A stretch of 64,000 bases of DNA, taken from positions 1-64,000 of the forward strand of contig NZ_SHLX01000008.1 of NCBI RefSeq assembly GCF_004764705.1. The letters are read 5' to 3'. A program made the translations under genes and the position numbers. The DNA is from Paenibacillus cymbidii. GTDB taxonomy: Bacteria; Bacillota; Bacilli; Paenibacillales; NBRC-103111. The notes beneath the pieces are model-generated. The model was not told the DNA's origin. It was given only the letters and a program-made list of their open reading frames with translations, and did not search any database. This document shows positions 7,928 through 17,345 of this stretch, in pieces; position 1 is the first letter of the stretch; every line of letters starts with the position of its first letter.

Positions 7928-9175
7928 ATGAGTGAAGTAAAAACGAAAGCGCTCGCCGCCAAACAATCGACAACCGCGCTCGCCCGCGCCACAACGGCGC
8001 AGAAGAACGAAGCGCTGCAGCTGATGGCGGACGCGCTCGTGCGCGAGCAGCAATCGATCATCGCCGCCAATGGCGACGATATCGCCCGCGGCGAAGCCGG
8101 CGGCATGACGAAATCGCTGCTCGACCGGCTGAAGCTGGACGCCGGCCGCATCGCCGGCATTGCCGAAGGCTTGCGGCAAATCGTGGCGCTGCCCGATCCG
8201 ATCGGCGACGAGCTGGAGGCATACGAACGGCCGAACGGCCTGCACATTAGCAAAAAACGCGTGCCGCTCGGGCTGATCGGCATCATCTACGAAGCCCGGC
8301 CGAACGTGACCGTCGACGCCGCCGGGCTGTGCCTGAAATCCGGAAATGCCGCCCTGCTGCGCGGCGGCAAAGATGCGCTGTCGACGAACACGCGCATTGT
8401 GGAAGTGCTTCAATCGGCGCTTGCCGCCTCGGCGCTGCCGCCTGACGCGATTCAGCTTGTCGCCAGCGCCGACCGGTCCTCGGTCGACGAAATGCTCCGG
8501 CTGAACGGTTTGCTCGACGTCGTCATTCCGCGCGGCGGCGCCGCGCTCATCCGCAACGTCGTCGAGAATGCCACCGTGCCGGTGATCGAAACCGGCGCCG
8601 GCATTTGCCATACGTTCATCGACGCCGGCGCCGATCCGGACATGGCGCTGCGCATCGCCGTCAACGCCAAAGTGCAGCGGCCATCCGTCTGCAACTCGAT
8701 GGAAACGCTGCTCGTGCACCGCGCTTTTGCCGACGAACACTTGCCGGCGTTTGCGGCCCGCTTCCGCGAAGCGAATGTCGAGCTGCGCGGCGACGCGGCG
8801 ACGCGCGAACGTGTTGCCGACGTGCGCGAAGCGACGGAAGCCGATTATGCGACGGAGTACAACGACTACATCTTGAATCTGAAAATCGTCGACACGATCG
8901 ACGAGGCGCTTGCCCACATCGCCCGTTACGGCACGATGCATTCCGAATGCATCGTCACCGAAAACGCGGACAACGCGGCAAAGTTTTTGCAGGATGTCGA
9001 CGCGGCGGCTGTCTACCACAACGCTTCCACCCGCTTCACCGACGGCTTCGAATTCGGCTTCGGCGCGGAAATCGGCATCAGCACGCAAAAGCTGCACGCG
9101 CGTGGGCCGATGGGCTTGCCGGCGCTGACATCGACCAAATATATCGTGCAAGGCGCAGGGCAAATTCGCGCCTGA
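7928..9175 (+). CDS. proA: Gamma-glutamyl phosphate reductase
   Basis: ProA reduces gamma-glutamyl phosphate with NADPH to glutamate semialdehyde, which cyclises to pyrroline-5-carboxylate. The 415-residue product is full length for the family. It carries the active-site cysteine region KVQRPSVCNSMETLLVH and the typical GLIGIIYEARPNVTVDAA and ASTRFTDGFEFGFGAEIG motifs. GAGGAGG precedes the ATG at 7928. The spacing to proC is 17 bp, supporting one transcript from the T-box promoter. Confidence 0.97.
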   Translation: MSEVKTKALAAKQSTTALARATTAQKNEALQLMADALVREQQSIIAANGDDIARGEAGGMTKSLLDRLKLDAGRIAGIAEGLRQIVALPDPIGDELEAYERPNGLHISKKRVPLGLIGIIYEARPNVTVDAAGLCLKSGNAALLRGGKDALSTNTRIVEVLQSALAASALPPDAIQLVASADRSSVDEMLRLNGLLDVVIPRGGAALIRNVVENATVPVIETGAGICHTFIDAGADPDMALRIAVNAKVQRPSVCNSMETLLVHRAFADEHLPAFAARFREANVELRGDAATRERVADVREATEADYATEYNDYILNLKIVDTIDEALAHIARYGTMHSECIVTENADNAAKFLQDVDAAAVYHNASTRFTDGFEFGFGAEIGISTQKLHARGPMGLPALTSTKYIVQGAGQIRA

Positions 9176-9192
9176 TAAAGGAGAGTGACCCG

Positions 9193-10077
9193 ATGGCGAC
9201 GCATTCGCTTGCTTCGCGGCAAATTGTTTTTCTCGGCGCCGGATCGATGGCCGAAGCGATCATCCGCGGTCTGGTCGCGGGCCGGATTGCCCCCGCCGAC
9301 CATATAACCGCCGTTAACCGCAGCAACGCTCAGCGGCTCTCCGAGTTGCGGGAACGGTACGGCATTCGCACAACGACCGACGACGAAAAGGAGACGGCCG
9401 TGCGCGCCGCCGACATCGTGGTGCTGGCGATGAAACCGAAGGACGCCGCGCAAGCGCTGCTCGACCTGCGCGGTTTGCTGCGGCGGGAACAACTGCTGGT
9501 GTCGGTCATCGCCGGCATGCCGATCGCCACGATCGACGCGCTCGTCTCCACCGGCATGACTGTCGTGCGTACGATGCCGAACACATCAAGCACGATCGGA
9601 CTCGGCGCAACAGGCATCAGCTTCTCCGCCGGCGCAAGCGCCGAACAGTGCGAGCTTGGTTTGGCGTTGTTCGCCGGCACGGGCATCGTCGCCACGGTCG
9701 ATGAACCGCTGCTCGATGTCGTCACCAGCGTGTCGGGCAGCGGCCCGGCTTATTTTTACTATATAATGGAAGCGATGATCGCCGCCGGCGTGGCCGGCGG
9801 ATTAACGCCGGAGGACGCGCGCACATTAACCGTACAAACGGCGCTTGGCGCAGCGACCATGGTGCAAACGACCGGCGAAGCTCCGGCCGAGCTGCGGCGC
9901 AAGGTGACATCGCCGAACGGCACGACGCAAGCCGCGCTCGAAACGCTCGAAGCCGCCGGCGTCGGCGCGGCGTTCGGCGCCGCGATGCGCCGCTGCGCCG
10001 AACGCGCCGGCGAGCTCGGCGCGGCCATTGGCGCCGATGCTAAACGGCTGTCGCAAAGCAAAGGAGCGACCGAATGA
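9193..10077 (+). CDS. proC: Pyrroline-5-carboxylate reductase
   Basis: ProC (ProI in Bacillus nomenclature) performs the final NAD(P)H-dependent reduction to proline. The 294-residue product has the N-terminal Rossmann motif [15 protein letters not shown], the conserved [16 protein letters not shown] segment and the [16 protein letters not shown] dimerisation motif. AAGGAGAG lies upstream of the ATG at 9193. Its stop overlaps the mtnW start as ATGA, a sign of translational coupling between proline synthesis and methionine-salvage genes. Confidence 0.95.
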   Translation: MATHSLASRQIVFLGAGSMAEAIIRGLVAGRIAPADHITAVNRSNAQRLSELRERYGIRTTTDDEKETAVRAADIVVLAMKPKDAAQALLDLRGLLRREQLLVSVIAGMPIATIDALVSTGMTVVRTMPNTSSTIGLGATGISFSAGASAEQCELGLALFAGTGIVATVDEPLLDVVTSVSGSGPAYFYYIMEAMIAAGVAGGLTPEDARTLTVQTALGAATMVQTTGEAPAELRRKVTSPNGTTQAALETLEAAGVGAAFGAAMRRCAERAGELGAAIGADAKRLSQSKGATE

Positions 10078-11348
10078 ACGGATATTGTATCGCCACGTAT
10101 CGCGTCTTCGACGAAAAAGCCGATTTTCACAAAAAAGCGCTTGGCATCGCCGTTGGCCTGACGGTCGGAAGTTGGACCGACCTGCCGGCTGCCAAACAAG
10201 CCGCAATGGAGCCGCATCTCGGCCTCGTCGTCAGCGTCGAAGCGCATGAGCCGGGAGCATCCGGTGAACGGTATGCCGACATCCGCATCGCCTACCCCGA
10301 CATCAATTTCAGCGGCGACATTCCCGCCTTGCTCGTCACCGTCTTCGGCAAACTGTCGATGGACGGCCGCGTCAAGCTGCTCGACCTTCACTTCTCGCCG
10401 CGCTTTCTGGCGAACTTCGCCGGTCCGAAGTTCGGCCTGCAAGGCGTTCGCGAGCTGGTCGGCGTACACGACCGGCCGCTGCTGATGAGCATCTTCAAGT
10501 CGGTCATCGGCCACGACTTGCCGGCGCTGCGCGAGCAATTTTTGCAGCAGGCGCTCGGCGGTGTCGACTTGATCAAGGACGATGAAATCTTGTTCGAAAA
10601 TCCGCTGACACCGATCGAGAAGCGGGTGGAAGCTTGTATGTTCGCAGCGGCGGAAGCGCAGCGGGAAACCGGGCAGAAGCTGCTATATGCGGTCAACGTC
10701 ACCGGTCCGGCCGCAAAGCTGGCCGACCAGGCGAAGCGCGCCATCGGCGCGGGAGCCAATGCCTTGCTGTTTAATGTGCTAGCTTACGGCTTCGACACGC
10801 TGCGCGAGCTTGCCGCCGATGAGGACATCACGGTGCCGATCATGGCGCACCCGGCGATGGCCGGTGCGTTGTACCCGTCGCCGCATTACGGCATCGCCGC
10901 TTCCGTGCTGCTCGGCAAGCTGATGCGGCTCGCCGGCGCCGATATCGTGCTTTTCCCATCGCCATATGGTTCGGTTGTCATGCCGCGCGAAGACAACATG
11001 GCGATCCGCCGCGCGCTGGTCACGACCGACTGGGCGGCCGACTACGTGTCGCCGCCCGTTGCGGGCGCTGCCGCCGATCCGGCGCCGCTGACGTTTAAGC
11101 CGAGCTTCCCGGTGCCGTCGGCCGGCATCCATCCCGGCCTCGTGCCGCTGATCGTGCGCGACTTCGGCCAGGACACGATCGTCAACGCCGGCGGCGGCGT
11201 TCACGGCCACCCTCAAGGCGCCGCAGCCGGCGGACGGGCGTTCCGCGAAGCGATCGAAGCGGCTTGCCGGGCGATTCCGCTGCGCGACTACGCCGCCGGC
11301 CGGCCGGCGCTGCAAGCGGCCATCGACATCTGGGGGGTGCGGGAATGA
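10074..11348 (+). CDS. mtnW: 2,3-diketo-5-methylthiopentyl-1-phosphate enolase (RuBisCO-like protein)
   Basis: MtnW enolises 2,3-diketo-5-methylthiopentyl-1-phosphate in methionine salvage. The 424-residue product is a form IV RuBisCO-like protein. The metal-binding carbamylated-lysine motif is visible as [12 protein letters not shown] (K-x-D-E), and the phosphate-binding glycines lie in [11 protein letters not shown] and [12 protein letters not shown]. It starts with the ATG that overlaps the proC stop and ends in another ATGA overlap with mtnX, so all three are translationally coupled. In B. subtilis mtnW sits under an S-box; here it follows a proline T-box. Confidence 0.93.
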   Translation: MNGYCIATYRVFDEKADFHKKALGIAVGLTVGSWTDLPAAKQAAMEPHLGLVVSVEAHEPGASGERYADIRIAYPDINFSGDIPALLVTVFGKLSMDGRVKLLDLHFSPRFLANFAGPKFGLQGVRELVGVHDRPLLMSIFKSVIGHDLPALREQFLQQALGGVDLIKDDEILFENPLTPIEKRVEACMFAAAEAQRETGQKLLYAVNVTGPAAKLADQAKRAIGAGANALLFNVLAYGFDTLRELAADEDITVPIMAHPAMAGALYPSPHYGIAASVLLGKLMRLAGADIVLFPSPYGSVVMPREDNMAIRRALVTTDWAADYVSPPVAGAAADPAPLTFKPSFPVPSAGIHPGLVPLIVRDFGQDTIVNAGGGVHGHPQGAAAGGRAFREAIEAACRAIPLRDYAAGRPALQAAIDIWGVRE

Positions 11349-12052
11349 CCGGCGGCAACACGAGCGATACAAACCTCATCCGCGGCAAACAGCCGGTCAT
11401 TTTTTGCGATTTTGACGGCACCATTACCGAAAACGACAATATTATCGCGATCATGAAGCATTTTCGCCCGGACGGGTGGGAAACGATCGTTGCCGACATT
11501 ATCGCCCAGCGCATCACGATCCAGCATGGCGTCGGCCAACTGTTTGCGCTGCTGCCCACATCCCGGCGAGAGGAAATCGTCGCATTCGCACTGGACAACA
11601 TGCGGATTCGCGCCGGATTCGCGGAACTGCTCCAGCTGTGCCGCGAGCGCGGCATTCGTTTCCTCGTGACGAGCGGCGGCATCGACTTTTTCGTGCAGCC
11701 GACGCTGGCGCCGTTTGCGATCGAATCCGGCGACATTTACTGCAACGGCAGCGACTTCGGCGGCGAATCGATCCTTATTACGTGGCCGCATGCTTGTGAC
11801 GAAGCATGTGCCGGGGGCGGCTGCGGCATGTGCAAAACGCGCATCATCCGCCGCTTCCCGCAGAACCGGTACACGCGCATTCTGATCGGCGACAGCGTCA
11901 CCGACTTCGAAGGCGCGAAGCTGGCCGACCTTATCTTTGCCCGCTCGCATCTGATCGACAAGTGTGCCGAGCTGGGCATGCCCTACGTCCCGTTCGAAAC
12001 GTTCCATACCGTAGCCGACACCTTGGCGCGGATGTTGAAGGAGGAACCGTAA
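11345..12052 (+). CDS. mtnX: 2-hydroxy-3-keto-5-methylthiopentenyl-1-phosphate phosphatase
   Basis: MtnX is a HAD-family phosphatase that follows MtnW in the salvage pathway. The 235-residue product shows the nucleophile motif FCDFDGTIT at its start and [11 protein letters not shown] near the end. A cysteine-rich insert, [14 protein letters not shown], typical of MtnX lies at about 150-165. It begins in a four-base overlap with mtnW and is followed four bases later by mtnB. MtnW plus MtnX replace the fused enolase-phosphatase MtnC found in proteobacteria. Confidence 0.93.
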   Translation: MTGGNTSDTNLIRGKQPVIFCDFDGTITENDNIIAIMKHFRPDGWETIVADIIAQRITIQHGVGQLFALLPTSRREEIVAFALDNMRIRAGFAELLQLCRERGIRFLVTSGGIDFFVQPTLAPFAIESGDIYCNGSDFGGESILITWPHACDEACAGGGCGMCKTRIIRRFPQNRYTRILIGDSVTDFEGAKLADLIFARSHLIDKCAELGMPYVPFETFHTVADTLARMLKEEP

Positions 12053-12056
12053 TCCC

Positions 12057-12698
12057 ATGACTCCCACCATTACGCTGGAACAAAAACAACGCGCTTACGC
12101 CGACCTGTCGGAAGTGAAAGCGAACCTTGCCGCACGCGGCTGGTTCCCTGGGACAAGCGGCAACCTGTCGCAACGCGTCGGCGACCTTGCTGACGGCCGT
12201 TTCGCCTTTGCGATTACCGCCAGCGGCAAGGACAAGGCGGCAAGCACGCCGGAAGATTTCCTGCTCGTGAACGAAGCCGGCGAACCGATCGAACAGACCC
12301 GGCTCAAGCCTTCCGCCGAAACCAAAATCCATTGCGAAATTTACCGGCTGACCGGCTGCGGCGCCGTTTTCCACGTGCATACGGTTTGGAACAACGTCGT
12401 CAGCGAACTGTACGCCAGCCGTGGCTCCATCCCAATCGAAGGCGTCGAACTGATCAAAGCATTCAACATTTGGGAAGAGGATGCGGCGATAGAGGTGCCG
12501 ATTTTGCCCAACTATGCGGACATTCCCCGCATCGCCGAGCTGGTCGCAGGGGCGATCGTGCCGCGCATTCCCGGCATCGTGCTGCGCAAACACGGCATCT
12601 ACGCTTGGGGAGCCAACGCGTTCGAAGCGAGGAAACATTTGGAGGCGTTCGAATTTTTGTTCGAATATGTGTATCGGATGGCGCTGCTCTCCAAGTAG
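12057..12698 (+). CDS. mtnB: Methylthioribulose-1-phosphate dehydratase
   Basis: MtnB dehydrates 5-methylthioribulose-1-phosphate to the diketone used by MtnW. The 213-residue product has the class II aldolase/adducin fold, with the N-terminal PGTSGNLSQR motif and the zinc ligands in VFHVHTVWNN and a late VLRKHGIYAWG. GGAGG precedes the ATG. It is the last gene of the pro-mtn run. The remaining salvage genes mtnK, mtnA and mtnD are not in this window. Confidence 0.93.
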   Translation: MTPTITLEQKQRAYADLSEVKANLAARGWFPGTSGNLSQRVGDLADGRFAFAITASGKDKAASTPEDFLLVNEAGEPIEQTRLKPSAETKIHCEIYRLTGCGAVFHVHTVWNNVVSELYASRGSIPIEGVELIKAFNIWEEDAAIEVPILPNYADIPRIAELVAGAIVPRIPGIVLRKHGIYAWGANAFEARKHLEAFEFLFEYVYRMALLSK

Positions 12699-12714
12699 AG
12701 CGCGTCTTTTTTTT
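12685..12714 (+). terminator. Probable terminator of the pro-mtn operon
   Basis: A short stem TGCTCT/AGAGCG overlaps the mtnB stop and is followed by GTC and eight T residues (12707-12714). The stem is only six pairs, so efficiency is uncertain. Confidence 0.5.
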
Positions 12715-12799
12715 GTCGAGGGCGGACGGGGTATGTAACGAAATCTATCCTCATGTGTTATACTGATGGATATCCTGCCTCAGGAGAGTCGATCGCCGC

Positions 12800-13930
12800 A
12801 TGCCCAAGATGGACGATACGCTCAACGCCATCGAGTTTCACCAGTGGAACCGGAAAATATTAAACGCCTACTGGCTCGTCCTGATCATTTCAATCGTCGG
12901 CGAGTTGGCCGGGGCGCTTTTCATATTTGTACAACAATCGCGGCCGCTGGGCGAATACCTGCTGTATTCCCTGCTGCTGCCGACGGCTGTCGTCACCGTG
13001 ACGATTGCCGCTGCCGAATGGATCAACCGCAGCGTACCCGCTTGGAGCAACTACTGGCTCATTACTACCGGAACCGTCATCGCGGCCGAATATGTCGCCA
13101 TCCAACCGAAGGTGAACGGCATTCATCTGGCGTTCATCCTGCCGCTGCTCGCGTCGGTGTTTTATTTTCAATGGCGCAAAGTACTGTTCTCCTACGGATT
13201 GAACGTGCTCGCGGTGCTCGTGATCTTCGGTTTCTCCCAATCGTATTCGTACACGGCCGACTGGCGCGAAATGGTCAGCGCGCTGACCGTCATGACGTGC
13301 GGCGTCGTGCTTACGCTCGGCATCATGAGCCGCGGCGCGGAAATCCAGCGCTACCTGGTGCGCACCATGCAGGAGCAGCAGGAGCTGCTCGTCCGCAATA
13401 CGATGATGGAGAAGCTGTCGAAAACCGACGCACTGACCGAGCTGTACAACCACAAAACGTTTCATGGCTATCTGGACAAGCTGATCGAGCAAAGCGAACG
13501 GACAGGCATGAAGCTGCAGCTGGCGTTGATCGATATCGACAATTTCAAAAAAATCAACGATACCTTCGGCCATTGGGTAGGCGATTTGATATTGCGGCGG
13601 GTGGCGGACGGCATTCGTCATTCGCTTGCGGCGGACGATTTTGCCGCACGTTACGGAGGAGAAGAATTCGCCGTCATTGTCGCGGACAAATCGGACGAAA
13701 CGGCTTATCGCGCGGCGGAAAGCATCCGGCTGGCGATTGCCGGCGAACGTCACGACGAGTTGAATGGACATCCGGTGACGGTCAGCATCGGCGTTTGCGC
13801 ATACGAGACCGGACTTGGCAAGGAGGCGCTGTTCAAAGGCGCCGACGCGGCGCTTTACGAAGCCAAACGCGGAGGCAAAAATCGTACCATCGTCGGCGGC
13901 GAGTCATATGCAAAGGCGGAGAGCGTGTAG
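12800..13930 (+). CDS. Membrane-bound diguanylate cyclase (GGDEF domain)
   Basis: The 376-residue product has about five to six membrane segments in residues 20-190, a short coiled linker (about 190-215), and a GGDEF domain from about 215 to 365 with the active signature RYGGEEF. It should make cyclic di-GMP from GTP at the inner face of the membrane. The position for the inhibitory RxxD site has Ala instead of Arg (AADDFAARYGGEEF), so product inhibition through the I-site is unlikely. The input signal of the membrane part is not recognisable. CAGGAGAG lies before the ATG, and the gene is monocistronic between terminators. Confidence 0.88.
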   Translation: MPKMDDTLNAIEFHQWNRKILNAYWLVLIISIVGELAGALFIFVQQSRPLGEYLLYSLLLPTAVVTVTIAAAEWINRSVPAWSNYWLITTGTVIAAEYVAIQPKVNGIHLAFILPLLASVFYFQWRKVLFSYGLNVLAVLVIFGFSQSYSYTADWREMVSALTVMTCGVVLTLGIMSRGAEIQRYLVRTMQEQQELLVRNTMMEKLSKTDALTELYNHKTFHGYLDKLIEQSERTGMKLQLALIDIDNFKKINDTFGHWVGDLILRRVADGIRHSLAADDFAARYGGEEFAVIVADKSDETAYRAAESIRLAIAGERHDELNGHPVTVSIGVCAYETGLGKEALFKGADAALYEAKRGGKNRTIVGGESYAKAESV

Positions 13931-13942
13931 CTCCCCGCCTTT
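13912..13942. terminator. Bidirectional terminator between the GGDEF gene and dnaD
   Basis: AAAGGCGG-A-GAG / CTC-C-CCGCCTTT forms a hairpin with one mismatch around the GGDEF stop codon. The A-run and T-run on the two sides suit termination of both convergent genes. Confidence 0.65.
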
Positions 13943-14661
13943 CATTTGCCGCGATATCGCTGCGCGTGCTCCTTCGCCTGCTCCGCCGTCGCCACCCGGT
14001 TGCGGGCCCAGTCGAGCAAGATGCGGTCCACGTAACGGAAATGCACCTTCCCGGCAAAAACGGCTTCCTTCAGCGCTGCGCGAATGAGCTCCTCCTTGTA
14101 CCCGTCCTTATCGATCCAGGCGGCGATTGTTTCCAGCTCCATCGGTGTCAGCGGCCGGGCGAACTCGCGCTCGAACGTCGTGAACAAATCGCTGCGCTCC
14201 GGCGCCGCCATACCCGCCGAAGAACGAATGGTTTTCCGCGCGGCTCCGGCATCCGGCTGTTTCGGTTCGTCCGGCGCCGGTTGCAGCTGCCCGTCCGCCT
14301 GCCAGGCACTGAGCAGCCGGTTTTGCAGCGGTTCGAAGTTGTACGTTTCGAAGCGGACGCGACTGATCGCCGTCTCCTGCTCGTCGATGCGGATGTAGCC
14401 GTCCTTGACCAGCCGCCGCAGCGAGCTGACAACCAGTCCGGGCGCCGCCGCCATTCTCCCTTGCAGCTCTTCAATTGTCGGGAACGGCTTGCGCTCCTTC
14501 TCCGCAAACGACAGCAGATGAAGCAGCAGCATCGCTTCCGTGTCGGACAAGCCGATGCGCGGGTACAGCCGCAACAGCAGTTCCGGCAACGAAACGATGC
14601 CGAAGCGGATCGCTTCCTGAAGCTTGTCCCCGGGGCGAATCGCCCCTTCGTCTAGACGCAT
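13942..14661 (-). CDS. dnaD: DNA replication initiation protein DnaD
   Basis: DnaD remodels DNA and acts with DnaB and DnaI in loading the replicative helicase in Firmicutes. The 239-residue product has the N-terminal winged-helix DDBH1 domain (about 15-115). After a linker rich in Pro and Ala comes the DDBH2 domain, with EREFARPLTPMELETI and YVDRILLDWARN. These match the B. subtilis protein. The start at 14661 was chosen because GGAGGG lies seven bases upstream; two ATGs further 5' have poorer sites. In B. subtilis dnaD follows aspB-asnS, which are absent here. Confidence 0.93.
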   Translation of the reverse strand: MRLDEGAIRPGDKLQEAIRFGIVSLPELLLRLYPRIGLSDTEAMLLLHLLSFAEKERKPFPTIEELQGRMAAAPGLVVSSLRRLVKDGYIRIDEQETAISRVRFETYNFEPLQNRLLSAWQADGQLQPAPDEPKQPDAGAARKTIRSSAGMAAPERSDLFTTFEREFARPLTPMELETIAAWIDKDGYKEELIRAALKEAVFAGKVHFRYVDRILLDWARNRVATAEQAKEHAQRYRGK

Positions 14662-14865
14662 CGCTTCACCCTCCATCATCTGATCTCACTCTCGCAAAAG
14701 TCACTGCCCCTATTCTACCATACTGCGACCGATAAATAGAATGTCTTTGGGTTTCCTCCTGTTAACCTTGACCGTTCGCACCAACTTTGATAGCATGGAG
14801 AAACAAACAAGACTCGGGCGAATGAAAGAAACTACAAAAGCAATTTGCGAGGGGGAACGAATAAA

Positions 14866-15201
14866 ATGGCCGAAATGTCGGACCGCGAGATGCTTAGCGC
14901 AATTTTAACCAATATTCAAACCATGTCCGCAAAAATCACGGCAATTCAAGACGAACAAACGCATATGAGACAAGACATAAACCGTATCGAAACTAATATG
15001 AATCGTATCGAAACCAATATGAATCGTATTGAAACCAATATGAATCGTATTGAAACTAATATGAATCGTATTGAAACCAATATGAATCGTATCGAAACCA
15101 CCATGATCACCGGATTTCAGACAGTGAACGATAAGTTGGACGACCTTAGCCACCGAACAAGCAAACTCGAATCCGATATGTACCGCATCCGAAAAGTCTA
15201 G
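14866..15201 (+). CDS. Short coiled-coil protein built from NRIETNM heptads
   Basis: The 111-residue product has an N-terminal helix (about 1-35) and then six near-identical heptads of the form NRIETNM. A C-terminal helix containing VNDKLDDLSHRTSKLESD follows. The a/d positions are Ile and Met, so a continuous parallel coiled coil is expected. No signal peptide or membrane segment is seen. The ATG at 14866 has GAGGGGG upstream. A clean terminator follows the stop. Function is unknown; tethering or oligomerisation is possible. The heptads are encoded by a 21-bp DNA repeat prone to length change. Confidence 0.75.
   Translation: MAEMSDREMLSAILTNIQTMSAKITAIQDEQTHMRQDINRIETNMNRIETNMNRIETNMNRIETNMNRIETNMNRIETTMITGFQTVNDKLDDLSHRTSKLESDMYRIRKV
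14980..15105 (+). repeat. Six tandem 21-bp units inside a coding region
   Basis: Units start at 14980, 15001, 15022, 15043, 15064 and 15085. They differ only by third-position C/T changes and the last two bases of the sixth unit. The period of 21 preserves the frame, so unit gain or loss would add or remove one coiled-coil heptad. Confidence 0.95.
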
Positions 15202-15221
15202 CCGCCGTCAGGCGGTTTTTT
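15202..15221 (+). terminator. Terminator of the coiled-coil gene
   Basis: CCGCC-gtca-GGCGG is followed by six T residues immediately after the stop codon. Confidence 0.8.
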
Positions 15222-15231
15222 GTTGCGCCCG

Positions 15232-15278
15232 AACGCAAAAAGCCGCCCCGCAGACAGTTTCCTGCCGCGGGACAGCCT
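15232..15278 (-). terminator. Terminator of the FtsH-like gene
   Basis: Read on the minus strand, a long imperfect hairpin centred on CCGCGGCAG and CTGTCTGCGG ends in GGCTTTTTG, just after the protease stop codon. Confidence 0.65.
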
Positions 15279-15282
15279 TTGT

Positions 15283-16794
15283 TTACGCCGAATGGCGCTC
15301 CAGCGAGTCGGACAGAATGTCGCGAAACCGGTCGCCGGACAACGTTTCTTCCTGCAGCAGAATCGCCAGCGATTCGGTGAATGCGTGGCGCCGGCTTTCC
15401 AGCAGCTCGCGCGTTTGCCGGGTCAAACCGTCGAGGATGGCCGCGTTCTCCTTCATCAGCTCCTGTTTCGTGACGATGCTGCGGTCGACGATGCCGAGCC
15501 CCGTCAGGCCGGAGTCGACCATCGTTGCGACCATCTGCAGCGCCTGGTCAAAATCGCCGCGCGAGCCGGTGCTGCGCTCGCCGTAAAACATTTCCTCTGC
15601 GACCGAACCGCCGAGCGCAATCATGATACGCTCTTCGATATAGCGCTTCGTGTGCAAATATTGATCCTGCGGCGGATTGTGCCGCACGTAGCCAAGCGCC
15701 TGGCCGCGCGGACTGAGCGCCACTTGCGATACCGTGCCGGGCTTGACCAGCTCGGCGACGATGGCATGCCCCAGCTCATGGTAAGCGACACGCTCGCGTT
15801 CCTCCAGCGTCGTTTCGCGGTCGGACCGTTCGCCCATCATCACTTTGTCGATCGCTTGCGCCATATGCGCCTGGCGGATGTTCGCCTCGCCTTCGCGAAA
15901 CGCATAGATGGCCGCTTCGTTCATCACGCTTTCCAGTTGCGCGCCGGAGAAGCCGAACGTTTGCTCCGCCACTTGCTCCAGCTGCGCGTCCGCGGCCAGC
16001 GGCTTGTTTTTGGCATGGATGTTCAGGATGTGCATCCGCCCTTTTTTGTCCGGCAGGTCGACCTGGATGTGCCGATCGAACCGGCCCGGACGAAGCAGCG
16101 CGCTGTCGAGCATTTCCTTGCGGTTGGTCGCCGCCATAATGAGCAGCCGCGGTTCTTCGTCGGTATGAATGCCGTCCATCTCCGTCAGCAGTTGGTTCAG
16201 CGTCTGGTCGTATTCGCGATGCTGCCCGCCCTGGCGCTGCCCGCCGATCACGTCGATTTCGTCGATAAACACGATCGCGCTCGGCTTGTTCTCTTTCTGC
16301 GCTCGGGCGCGGGCATCCTTGAACAAGTCGCGGACGCGGCTCGCGCCAACGCCGACATACATTTCCACGAACTCGCTGCCCGATGCGGAGACGAACACGG
16401 AGTTCGTGTAGTGCGCCGCGGCTTTGGCCATCAGCGTTTTGCCCGTGCCCGGCGGCCCGGTGAGCAAAATGCCCTTGAGCGGCCGGATGCCGAGCTGCTT
16501 AATGTCGTCCGCACGGATCAGAAAATCGAGCGACTCCTTCAGCTCGCCCTTGGCGTGATCCTGCCCGCCGATATCGTCGAACGTCATATATGCCGGCTGA
16601 CGCGTGCGAGCTTTGCGCGCGCTGCCCCCGCCGCCGCTGCCCGTCGTAATGCCGCGCGTCCGAATCATGTAGAACATCGACCCGCCGATAATGAGCATGA
16701 GCAGGATGGGAATAATATTGACGCCGATATAGAAAAGGAAAACCAGCACGACCGGAATCGCGCCGATCGTCATTTCTTTGCCGTATTTACTCAT
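15283..16794 (-). CDS. FtsH-like membrane AAA+ zinc protease lacking the ectodomain
   Basis: The 503-residue product has two closely spaced membrane segments in residues 8-45 and then the AAA+ module: Walker A GPPGTGKT, Walker [10 protein letters not shown] and the second-region-of-homology arginines in RPGRFD. A peptidase M41 domain with the zinc site HELGH follows. It should extract and degrade membrane or soluble proteins using ATP. Canonical FtsH is about 610-650 residues with a 70-100 residue domain between its two membrane helices; that domain is missing here. The gene starts inside the end of the upstream gene (8-bp overlap), whose product is a separate anchored ectodomain-like protein. 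It is probably a paralogue rather than the housekeeping FtsH. Confidence 0.88.
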   Translation of the reverse strand: MSKYGKEMTIGAIPVVLVFLFYIGVNIIPILLMLIIGGSMFYMIRTRGITTGSGGGGSARKARTRQPAYMTFDDIGGQDHAKGELKESLDFLIRADDIKQLGIRPLKGILLTGPPGTGKTLMAKAAAHYTNSVFVSASGSEFVEMYVGVGASRVRDLFKDARARAQKENKPSAIVFIDEIDVIGGQRQGGQHREYDQTLNQLLTEMDGIHTDEEPRLLIMAATNRKEMLDSALLRPGRFDRHIQVDLPDKKGRMHILNIHAKNKPLAADAQLEQVAEQTFGFSGAQLESVMNEAAIYAFREGEANIRQAHMAQAIDKVMMGERSDRETTLEERERVAYHELGHAIVAELVKPGTVSQVALSPRGQALGYVRHNPPQDQYLHTKRYIEERIMIALGGSVAEEMFYGERSTGSRGDFDQALQMVATMVDSGLTGLGIVDRSIVTKQELMKENAAILDGLTRQTRELLESRRHAFTESLAILLQEETLSGDRFRDILSDSLERHSA

Positions 16795-17320
16795 TCGGCC
16801 ACACCCCCGTTTGCGAGGCGACGCGCGGCAAGACGACGTATTTGGCATGGCCGTCCTTGCTCAGCCGAACGTACACGTTGTTGTCGTCAATTTCCGTTGC
16901 AACGGTCAGACCCGGCAATTCGCCGGCATGACTGTCCAGCGTCGCCGGAATTTGCGCGTAATGCTTCGTTTCCATCGCCTCGGCGACATCGAACAAGCGG
17001 CTCGCCCACCAATTGTCCAGCTCCGGCGTCGAATCGCCGGTCACCTTCAGCTGCAGCACGCGTTTGCCGATGATGCCGGCTGCACGGTCCTGCACCGTGG
17101 CGTACAAATCGCGCAGCCCGACGCCATCGGCCAGCTTCAGCTCGACGTCGACGCGGTCGCCGCCGATTTGCGGCTTCTCCTGTCTCACGCCGACCAACCC
17201 GTCGGTCAAATGCGCCAGCGGATTTTCCATCGCCACGCTGCGATAGACGAACAAGCCGCCGAACAGGAGCGCGGACGTGCCGATGATTGTCAAAAAGATC
17301 GGTAACCATCGCAGTTTCAT
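16787..17320 (-). CDS. Single-pass membrane protein, putative partner of the FtsH-like protease
   Basis: The 177-residue product has one N-terminal membrane segment (about 5-28) and a mainly extracytoplasmic domain of about 145 residues with no cysteines and no family I recognise. AGGGGA precedes the ATG by nine bases. The downstream FtsH-like gene begins within its last codons, indicating coupled translation. Because the protease lacks an ectodomain, a natural inference is that this protein supplies one in trans. That is inference from context only. Confidence 0.7.
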   Translation of the reverse strand: MKLRWLPIFLTIIGTSALLFGGLFVYRSVAMENPLAHLTDGLVGVRQEKPQIGGDRVDVELKLADGVGLRDLYATVQDRAAGIIGKRVLQLKVTGDSTPELDNWWASRLFDVAEAMETKHYAQIPATLDSHAGELPGLTVATEIDDNNVYVRLSKDGHAKYVVLPRVASQTGVWPNE

Positions 17321-17345
17321 GCCCCGATGTCCCCTTTCTATACTT

